Positions 57,590-64,000 of a DNA stretch of 64,000 nt are shown one piece after another. The stretch is from the NCBI RefSeq assembly GCF_001519055.1, contig NZ_KQ954300.1, positions 25,017 through 89,016 on the forward strand, written 5' to 3'. Position 1 is the stretch's first letter; each line of letters starts with the position of its first letter. A program made the position numbers and the translations under genes. The notes beneath the pieces were generated by a model. The model had not been told where the DNA came from. It saw nothing but the letters and a program-made list of their open reading frames with translations, and ran no database searches. This stretch comes from Novosphingobium sp. Fuku2-ISO-50 (GTDB taxonomy: Bacteria; Pseudomonadota; Alphaproteobacteria; Sphingomonadales; Sphingomonadaceae).

Positions 57590-60355
57590 TCAATTCTCCT
57601 GCTTGCGAAGCAGCACGACACACGTCGCAAGCAGGATCGGAAAAGTGACCGCGAGCGCCAGTAACTGGCCGGCCAGATCGGCAAAGCCCAATCCCTTGGA
57701 AAAGACACCGCGACAGATCGTGACGAAATGCGTTGCCGGGAAAATCGCACCGATCAGTTTGCCCGGCCCTTCAAGCGAGGAAACGGGGTTGATCAGGCCC
57801 GAGAACTGCACCGCCGGCAGGATCGTGCCGATCGCGGTGGCAAACATCGCCGCAATCTGGCTGCGCATGAAAATCGAGAACAGCAGCCCGATCGCGGTCG
57901 AGGTCAGGGTATAGAGAAACGCGCCGAGCGTCATGGCCAGGATATTGCCGGTGATCGGTACGCGGAAAATCGCGACGGCCACGATCACCAGCAGGACGTA
58001 GTTGACCATGGCGAGCAGGACATAGGGAACCTGCTTGCCCAGCAGGAATTCAAGCCGGGTGATCGGCGTCACGTAGAAATTGATGATCGAGCCCAGTTCC
58101 TTCTCGCGCACCACGCTGAGCGCGGTCAGGATCGCGGGAAACAGCAAAAGCAGGATCGGGACAACCGCAGGCGCGATCGCGACCAGGCTCTTCACATCGG
58201 GGTTGTAACGATAGCGCAGCTCGATGTTTATAAGGCCCGCGGCCGGTCGGTATCCGAAGTTTTGCGCGGCCATGTCGCTCAGCCACTGGGCATGCATGGC
58301 CACGATGTAGCCCTCGATGGTTTCGGCCCGCGTGGGCATTGCGCCGTCCAGCCAGACGCCGATCTGGACCGGGACACCCCGGCGCAAGTCACGCGCGAAA
58401 TTGGGCGGGATTTCGAGTGCTACGCCAACTTCGCCCGCGCGCATGCGGCGGTCGAGCTCCGCATAGTTGGTGATCGGCGGTCGTTCGACGAAATAGCGCG
58501 ATCCGGCAAGGTTGAGGACGTAGTTCTGGCTCGTCGTCGACCCGTCATGGTCAAGCACGGCGAATGGCAGTTTTTCGACATCCAGGCTGATGCCGTAGCC
58601 CATGATCAGCATCAGGATCACGCTGCCCAACAGCGCCAGAGTCGCCCGGATCGGATCGCGCTGCAATTCCAGCCCTTCGCGCCGGGCGTAGCTCATCATC
58701 CGGCGCTGGCTGAACCATGGTGAGGCGGCGCCGGAGGATGGCGCGGGATCACCTGCCGGAACAGGGGCACGATGCGATGGCGCGCTGTCATCGGCGGGCG
58801 CGCCATCGACCGTTTCGCCCGTTGCATCCTTCAGATAGGCGATGAATGCGGCTTCCAGGCTGGCGCTAGCGCGCTTCTTGATGATCGCCTGCGGGGTATC
58901 GCTGATCAGTACTTTGCCGGCATGCATCAACGAGATGCGATCGCAGCGTTCCGCCTCGTTCATGAAATGGGTGGAGATGAAAATCGTCACTTTGTCGTTG
59001 CGCGACAGATCGATCATCATCTGCCAGAACTGGTCGCGCGCGATCGGATCCACGCCGGAGGTGGGCTCGTCGAGGATCAGCATTTCCGGCTTGTGGATCA
59101 TCGCCACGGCCAGACTCAGCCGCTGGCGCTGGCCGAGCGGCAGGGCATCGGGCAACGCGTCCATGATGTCGGTCAGGCCGAAGCGCTGCGCCATCTCGGC
59201 CACGCGACCCGCCACTTCAGCCGCCGGGACATGAAAGAGCTGGGCGTGAAGCTCCAGGTTCTGACGCACCGTCAGTTCGGAATAAAGCGAGAAGGCCTGC
59301 GACATGTACCCGACGCGCCGACGGGTTGCCATGTCGTCGTTCTCGATTTCCTTGCCAAACAGCCATGCCTGCCCCTCGGTTGCCTTGAGCAGCCCGGTCA
59401 GCATTTTCATAGTGGTCGACTTGCCGCAGCCGTTGGAGCCGAGAAAGCCGAAGATTTCGCCGCGTTCGATCCGGAAGTCGACATGATCGACAGCGGTGAA
59501 GTCGCCAAATCGCATCGTCAGGCCGCGCGCTTCGATGGCGACTTCGCTGTCCGCACTGCGCGGTGGAATGGTGACCGGATGGTAACCGCTCCGCACGGCC
59601 TCCGGCAAAAGCGTAATGAAGGCGCGTTCAAGATTGTCTTTGCCGGTACGCTCGAAGAACGCATGCGGCGTGCCGGTGGCCAGGATCTTGCCCGCGTTCA
59701 TCGCCACCAGCCAATCGAACCGTTCCGCTTCTTCCATATAGGCGGTAGCGACCAGCACGCTCATTCCGGGGCGATCGGCGCGGATATGATCGATCAGATC
59801 CCAGAACTGTGCGCGCGACAGCGGGTCGACGCCAGTCGTCGGCTCATCGAGCAGCAGGAAATCGGGATCGTGGATCAGCGCGCAGCACAAGCCAAGCTTC
59901 TGCTTCATGCCCCCCGACAACTGGCCTACCGGCCGTTTGCGGAAAGGTGCAAGCCCGGTGCTCTCGGTCAGCTGGGCAATGCGATGCTCGCGCTCGGCCC
60001 TGCCCTGCCCGAACAGCCGCCCGAAGAATTCCAGATTCTCGTCGATCGACAGCGTCGGATAGAGGTTTTTGCCGAGACCCTGCGGCATATAGGCGATGCG
60101 CGGACAGACTGCCTCGCGGTGTTGCCGGTCGGCCATGTCGCCACCCAGCACTTCGATATGCCCTTCGCTGATGGCACGCGCGCCCGCAATCAGGGAGAAC
60201 AGGCTGGACTTGCCCACCCCGTCCGGGCCGATCATCGCCACGGTCCGACCGGCCGGAATGTCCAGATCGATCCCGTCCAGCGCCAGAACTTTGCGATAGC
60301 GCAGGCTGACGCCCGAAACACGCGCCGCCATCTCTTCGGTGGAGACGGCAATCAT
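57590..60355 (-). CDS. rbbA: RbbA-type double ATPase fused to an ABC-2 permease
   Basis: A 921-residue fusion of two ABC ATPase domains and one ABC-2 permease domain. NBD1 (about residues 10-235) has Walker A GPDGVGKS at 43-50, signature LSGGMKQK and Walker [12 protein letters not shown], but its H-loop reads ATAYMEEA without His. NBD2 (about 275-500) has [20 protein letters not shown] and an intact H-loop STHFMNEA, but its signature is LPLGQRQ. The permease half (about 570-921) carries [24 protein letters not shown]. coli RbbA is reported as a ribosome-associated ATPase; the operon context here points to export. ATG 60355 overlaps the HlyD stop (ATGA). Confidence 0.93.
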   Translation of the reverse strand: MIAVSTEEMAARVSGVSLRYRKVLALDGIDLDIPAGRTVAMIGPDGVGKSSLFSLIAGARAISEGHIEVLGGDMADRQHREAVCPRIAYMPQGLGKNLYPTLSIDENLEFFGRLFGQGRAEREHRIAQLTESTGLAPFRKRPVGQLSGGMKQKLGLCCALIHDPDFLLLDEPTTGVDPLSRAQFWDLIDHIRADRPGMSVLVATAYMEEAERFDWLVAMNAGKILATGTPHAFFERTGKDNLERAFITLLPEAVRSGYHPVTIPPRSADSEVAIEARGLTMRFGDFTAVDHVDFRIERGEIFGFLGSNGCGKSTTMKMLTGLLKATEGQAWLFGKEIENDDMATRRRVGYMSQAFSLYSELTVRQNLELHAQLFHVPAAEVAGRVAEMAQRFGLTDIMDALPDALPLGQRQRLSLAVAMIHKPEMLILDEPTSGVDPIARDQFWQMMIDLSRNDKVTIFISTHFMNEAERCDRISLMHAGKVLISDTPQAIIKKRASASLEAAFIAYLKDATGETVDGAPADDSAPSHRAPVPAGDPAPSSGAASPWFSQRRMMSYARREGLELQRDPIRATLALLGSVILMLIMGYGISLDVEKLPFAVLDHDGSTTSQNYVLNLAGSRYFVERPPITNYAELDRRMRAGEVGVALEIPPNFARDLRRGVPVQIGVWLDGAMPTRAETIEGYIVAMHAQWLSDMAAQNFGYRPAAGLINIELRYRYNPDVKSLVAIAPAVVPILLLLFPAILTALSVVREKELGSIINFYVTPITRLEFLLGKQVPYVLLAMVNYVLLVIVAVAIFRVPITGNILAMTLGAFLYTLTSTAIGLLFSIFMRSQIAAMFATAIGTILPAVQFSGLINPVSSLEGPGKLIGAIFPATHFVTICRGVFSKGLGFADLAGQLLALAVTFPILLATCVVLLRKQEN

Positions 60356-61425
60356 CGCGGAACTTTGACGGCCAGCTTGTCCGGCCATTCGACTTTGGGG
60401 TCGATCCGGACATAGGCCAGCCCGGGGAGACCGGTCTTGACCTTGGTGATGTAGTGTTCAAGCAGCCGGCGATCGATCTGTGCCTTGACCCGGAACATCA
60501 GCTTCTGCCGCTCGCTTGCAGTCTCGACGGTCTTGGGGGTGAACTGCGCAACGTCAGAGACAAAGCTGATTTTCGCCGGAATGACCATGTCCGGCGCCGC
60601 ATCGAGGACAATCCGCACATCGCTGCCGATCGCCACTTTGCCCACTGCCGTCTCGGGCAGGAAAAAGGTCATGTAGACATCGCCCAGGTTGACCAGATTG
60701 AGTACGCGGCCTCCACCGGCAACCACTTCGCCGGGCTGGGCAACACGATATTGCACTCGCCCGTCGATCGGTGCCTTGAGATCGCTGTCGCGGATGTCGG
60801 CGTCGATCCGCTGGATCATCGCGCGCACGGCATCGACGTTTGCATGCGCCCCGATTACCTGGTTGCGCGCGGTGGTGATCGCGGAATCGACCGCCGCAAC
60901 TTGCGCACGTGCCGCTTCGACCGCAGCCACGGCGCCTTCGACTTGCGCTTCGTCGTCATCGCGTTCCTGGACCGGGGTGGCGCCCTCTTTCGCGAGAGTC
61001 GCCGAACGCGCGAGCCGCTTGCGCGCTGCGCCGAGTTCGGCCTCGCGCTGGCGGGCTGCGGCCTCGGCGGCGGCGCGGTTGGCCTGCTGTTGCACGACCT
61101 GACTCTCGGCGATCTGGATGGCGTTGATCGCCTGCGCCAGTTTCGCCTCTGCCTCGGCCCTTTGGGCAACGAGCACATCGGTGTCCATGTGCGCGACGAC
61201 CTGCCCGGCTTTGACGAAGGCGCCTTCATCAACCTGAATGGTGCTGATCCGGCCCGGTGACTTGGCCGAGACATCGACCTCGACCGCCTCGATCCGGCCG
61301 TTGCCGCTGACAATCCCGGCAGACAGCGCGGCGGGCTTCAGCAGCCACCATAGCGCCAACACCATGGCCAGCGCTGCAATGGCAATGCCGCCCCTGACGA
61401 GCCAGGTTTTCCCGGAGGGGGTCAT
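60352..61425 (-). CDS. HlyD/EmrA-like periplasmic adaptor (membrane fusion protein)
   Basis: A 357-residue adaptor. One N-terminal membrane anchor ([22 protein letters not shown]) is followed by the lipoyl half-motif ([24 protein letters not shown]). A long coiled-coil hairpin covers about residues 85-215 ([20 protein letters not shown], and [21 protein letters not shown]). The second lipoyl half is [23 protein letters not shown], and a beta-barrel domain ends the protein. It links the RbbA/YhhJ inner-membrane complex to the outer-membrane channel. Its ends overlap both neighbours (ATGA at each junction), so stoichiometric translation is expected. Corresponds to yhiI in the E. coli cluster. 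Confidence 0.92.
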   Translation of the reverse strand: MTPSGKTWLVRGGIAIAALAMVLALWWLLKPAALSAGIVSGNGRIEAVEVDVSAKSPGRISTIQVDEGAFVKAGQVVAHMDTDVLVAQRAEAEAKLAQAINAIQIAESQVVQQQANRAAAEAAARQREAELGAARKRLARSATLAKEGATPVQERDDDEAQVEGAVAAVEAARAQVAAVDSAITTARNQVIGAHANVDAVRAMIQRIDADIRDSDLKAPIDGRVQYRVAQPGEVVAGGGRVLNLVNLGDVYMTFFLPETAVGKVAIGSDVRIVLDAAPDMVIPAKISFVSDVAQFTPKTVETASERQKLMFRVKAQIDRRLLEHYITKVKTGLPGLAYVRIDPKVEWPDKLAVKVPR

Positions 61426-62891
61426 CGTTTCTGTGCTCCTGCCTTCTGACTGTTGGGTGCCTGCGGGTCGAACGTCGGCGCGTCGGCAAAGCCGCCGCCA
61501 ACGCTTGCATAAAGCGCGATACCGCTGGCGAGGTGGGCGCGGCGAAGCTCGACAAGCGCTTGCTCGGTCCCGAACAGATCCCGCTCCGCGTCGAGCACTT
61601 CGAGATAGGCCGACCGGCCATTTTCGAACCGAAGGTGGGCGAGGCGGGCCCGTTCGCGCAGCGCGTCAAGCACGGTGTGAGTCGATTCGATCTGCAGCGC
61701 CAATTGCCGCCGCCGGATCAGTGCGTCGGACACATCCCGGAAAGCTGCCTGCACGGTCTTTTCATATTCCGCCACGGCGCCGATCCGACGCGCTTTTGCG
61801 ACGTCGAGATTGGCGGCGAGCGCGCCTGCATTGAACAGCGGAATGGAAATGGTCGGATTGAAAGCCCAGACCCGGCTCCCCGGCTGAAACAGATCGTCCA
61901 GCGCCACGCTCCCGGTGCCGTACGAGCCGGTCAGGCTGATATTGGGGAAAAAGGCCGCCCGAGCCGCGCCGATATTCGCTTCTGCCGCGCGCAAGCGAAA
62001 TTCCGCGGCCATGATGTCGGGGCGGTTGACCAGCAGATCGGACGGGAGGCCGGCCGGCAGCACAATGTCCGGTGTCGCTCCTGCCAGGCCAAGCGCACCG
62101 GGCACCATTTCGACCGGCCGCCCGACCAGCAGTTCCAGCGCATTGTGGTTGACGCCGCGATCCTGACCGAGTGCCTGGAGCGCGGCCTGCGCCTGGGCGA
62201 GCAACATTTGCGCCTGGGTCATCTCGAGCTTGGAGCCGGAGCCGACCTCATAACGGCGGCGCATGATGCGCAGCGCTTCCTCGCGCGTTGCAATGGTCTG
62301 CCGCGCGAGCGCCTCGCGCTCTTCGTATTCGTGTTCGAGGAGATAGCCGTTGGCGACTTGCGCGATCAGGTCGGTCGCCACAGCGCGGCGCGCTTGTTCG
62401 GTAGCCAGAAACTGGTCCCGTGCAGCATCCTTTGCGTTGCGCAAACTGCCCCAGAAATCGATTTGCCAACTGGCACTCAGTTGAGCTGACCACAGCTTGA
62501 TGTCGTAGGCCTCGTTACCAAAGCCGGGAAAGCTGATAATCGACCGACCGAGCGCGTCGGTCCCCACCGCATTGACCTGGGGGTACAGCGCCGAACCCTG
62601 GATTCGCCATGCCGCGCGTGCCTCCGCAACACGCGCCGCGGCAATGCGGATGTCACGGTTGTTGGCCAGCGCTGCCGTAATGAGCGCACGCAACTGGTCG
62701 TCCCTGAAAAAGTCCTGCCACCCGATCCGCGCGATCGATCGGGAATCCGTTTCGCCCGACGCATAGGCATCAGGCACGGGTTGTGCCGGGCGGACATGAG
62801 CCGGGGCGAAAGAACACGCGCTTGCCATGACCACAAGAGGCATGGCGGTCCAACACATCCGCCATCGTGCAGAGCATCGCTCTGAAGCCAC
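61422..62891 (-). CDS. NodT/OprM-type outer-membrane efflux lipoprotein
   Basis: About 489 residues, an RND/ABC outer-membrane factor of the NodT lipoprotein family. The lipobox is VMASAC in a leader beginning SERCSARWRMCWTAMPLVVM. Two structural repeats of the TolC fold are visible (IGWQDFFRDDQLRALITAAL, DIRIAAARVAEARAA, then RRYEVGSGSKLEMTQAQMLL, and VNRPDIMAAEFRLRAAEANIGAARAAFFPNISLTG in parts). GTG 62891, 7 bases behind GGGGAG, gives the most sensible leader. The frame is open to 62954, where ATGs at 62936 and 62942 are alternatives. First gene of the efflux operon, divergent from a TetR gene. Confidence 0.88.
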   Translation of the reverse strand: MASERCSARWRMCWTAMPLVVMASACSFAPAHVRPAQPVPDAYASGETDSRSIARIGWQDFFRDDQLRALITAALANNRDIRIAAARVAEARAAWRIQGSALYPQVNAVGTDALGRSIISFPGFGNEAYDIKLWSAQLSASWQIDFWGSLRNAKDAARDQFLATEQARRAVATDLIAQVANGYLLEHEYEEREALARQTIATREEALRIMRRRYEVGSGSKLEMTQAQMLLAQAQAALQALGQDRGVNHNALELLVGRPVEMVPGALGLAGATPDIVLPAGLPSDLLVNRPDIMAAEFRLRAAEANIGAARAAFFPNISLTGSYGTGSVALDDLFQPGSRVWAFNPTISIPLFNAGALAANLDVAKARRIGAVAEYEKTVQAAFRDVSDALIRRRQLALQIESTHTVLDALRERARLAHLRFENGRSAYLEVLDAERDLFGTEQALVELRRAHLASGIALYASVGGGFADAPTFDPQAPNSQKAGAQKR

Positions 62892-63210
62892 ACGCTTACT
62901 CCCCTGACCCTGCCGAAGTTTCCTGCACGCGTTCATGCGCATACCGGCAATCACATTGTCGCCAGTTGCTGCTCCGCCCTCGACGTGCGGCCCTCAGGCG
63001 GCATCGGCACGCGTCCGCAGCGCCCTGGTCACACGTGATATTGGCGTCATTCCGCTTCAACTCCTGCGCCTGGCATCAAGCCGTGGTTATGCGTTGCTGC
63101 CTCCCATCCCGGATATTATGTATACTCTTGAGTGTCGTTATCGCGACAAACCGCAGTATGATCAAGGCGAATCTGGGCAGACGCGTTGAGGTTTGCTAGG
63201 TCGGCCGACT
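62892..63210. promoter_or_regulatory. Divergent promoter region of the efflux operon and TetR gene
   Basis: About 319 bases without a convincing gene. The segment GATATTATGTATACTCTTGAGTGTCG falls in two parts around 63112-63137. It contains -10-like TATTATG/TATACT and the small palindrome ACTC-TT-GAGT; GTCG-N6-CGAC follows directly. An operator for the adjacent TetR protein overlapping the operon promoter is the likely reading. Confidence 0.45.
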
Positions 63211-63885
63211 GTGACGACACAAACCCAAGCCAGCATGGCTCGCAGCAATCCGCCGCACGATCCAAAGGGCGGCCGCCCTCCACAAGAGGTCGCGGCGCTG
63301 CTGGGCCCGCGAATTCTTGACGCAGCGCTTGAAGAGTTCCTCGAAAGGGGATTTGAAAGTGCAAACATGGATCGCATCGCAGCGGCGGCCCGAGTCACCA
63401 AGCGCACAATCTATACCAGGCATGGATCCAAGCAGGGCCTGTTCTTTGCGGCGATCGAGCATGGAGTGGTACGACATACCCGATCAGTCGTCATTACCGT
63501 GCCCTGCGGAAGCTTGAGAGAACGCCTTGTCCATATTGGCCGGAAAGCCCTCGATCTCTCGCTCAGACCGGACGTCGTCCGTCTCGAACGGCTGATGCAA
63601 TGGGTTGCCGACCAGCGTTTGCGTCTCCCGCAAACGAAGCTGCCAGTTGTCTCCGACGGTGCTGTTGAAATGTTCCGGTCCGTTCTGCGTGAGCGCAAAG
63701 AAACCAGCCTGGCGCAAGGTGATCTGGAATTTCTCGCGAACTATCTGTGCGACATGCTCATCTTCGCACCGCGCAATCAAATTCTCATCCGGGGTTCGAT
63801 GGAAAATTCGCGCAAGGCAAAGGCGGAATATTTCGAGCGCGCCATTGCCATGATAGCAAAATCGCTTCCCTTTGCGATCGACTGA
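63211..63885 (+). CDS. TetR/AcrR family transcriptional regulator
   Basis: A 224-residue repressor. The helix-turn-helix lies at about residues 30-75 (LGPRILDAALEEFLERGFES, then MDRIAAAARVTKRTIYTRHGSKQGLF), followed by an all-helical ligand-binding domain. A basic, Pro-rich N-terminal extension (ARSNPPHDPKGGRPPQE) precedes it, common in AcrR-type regulators of efflux pumps. Starts at GTG 63211, ATG 63235 or TTG 63193 cannot be separated firmly; GTG 63211 has a weak AGGTCGG ahead. It is divergent from the lipoprotein-HlyD-RbbA-permease operon and is its probable local repressor. Confidence 0.9.
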   Translation: MTTQTQASMARSNPPHDPKGGRPPQEVAALLGPRILDAALEEFLERGFESANMDRIAAAARVTKRTIYTRHGSKQGLFFAAIEHGVVRHTRSVVITVPCGSLRERLVHIGRKALDLSLRPDVVRLERLMQWVADQRLRLPQTKLPVVSDGAVEMFRSVLRERKETSLAQGDLEFLANYLCDMLIFAPRNQILIRGSMENSRKAKAEYFERAIAMIAKSLPFAID

Positions 63886-64000
63886 ATCGCACCGATTTCG
63901 CCATTGTGCCAGTATCCTTTGACACGGAACCTTGCCCGATGTGACGGTGCAGCCCCTCTGGGGCGCAATTTCCAGAAAAGAACAGGATATCAGCGCATTG

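Noticed and set aside
63886..64000. Terminator or gene after the TetR gene
   Set aside because: Only a 5-bp GCCCC/GGGGC hairpin without a T-run (63952-63964) and no coding frame with a plausible start; the window ends here.

Overview
The window is high-GC DNA with alphaproteobacterial gene content, most likely from Sphingomonadales (Novosphingobium or a close relative). This is inferred from a FYDLN-acid zinc-ribbon protein, a class II EPSP synthase followed by cmk, a sphingomonad-type membrane protein next to rplI, a large TonB-dependent receptor and a purS-type FGAM synthase. No rRNA is present. Two tRNAs are complete: Ala(GGC) and Gln(TTG).

Layout. 1-3.5 kb: the N-terminal part of an M13 metallopeptidase, a crotonase-fold protein lacking both usual catalytic Glu residues, and an APC permease. 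3.5-8.2 kb is housekeeping: tRNA-Ala, FYDLN protein, aroA-cmk, a PilZ protein and the ribosomal operon rpsF-rpsR-rplI with a strong terminator. 8.2-21.4 kb is mixed: sterol-desaturase-type hydroxylase, aldo/keto reductase, an uncharacterised membrane protein next to a protein with three tandem YbjQ domains, a Qnr-like pentapeptide protein coupled to an SRAP homologue without catalytic residues, penicillin-acylase-type hydrolase, AMP nucleosidase with a duplicated 3' end, a YbjN protein, an alpha/beta hydrolase and a TauE/SafE permease.

21.6-29.7 kb is the most distinctive region: six secreted DUF4402-type proteins, then a PapD-like chaperone and a very large usher-like protein. This looks like a poorly described chaperone-usher surface-fibre system. 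A LacI-type regulator follows. 31-38.7 kb holds a TonB receptor divergent from an AraC regulator with repeat sites between them, a 28-codon stump of a low-molecular-weight tyrosine phosphatase gene, a GDPD, an NTF2-like/GNAT/nitrilase operon and wrbA.

39-47.2 kb is purine synthesis (purC ... purS-purQ) with an alpha-amino-acid ester hydrolase, an M16 peptidase and an amidase between purC and purS. A 37-bp-arm palindrome sits directly behind purC. 47.2-53.8 kb carries a GGDEF-EAL protein, glmS and glmU (amino-sugar synthesis) and gph.

From 53.9 kb the sequence turns to mobile DNA. A tyrosine integrase sits against the 3' end of tRNA-Gln, with an AlpA-like excisionase, an XRE repressor and a small membrane protein. 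A complete tripartite export operon follows (TolC-like lipoprotein, HlyD adaptor, RbbA double-ATPase/permease, ABC-2 permease), divergent from a TetR regulator. No convincing second attachment site was found, so the outer border of the island is open.
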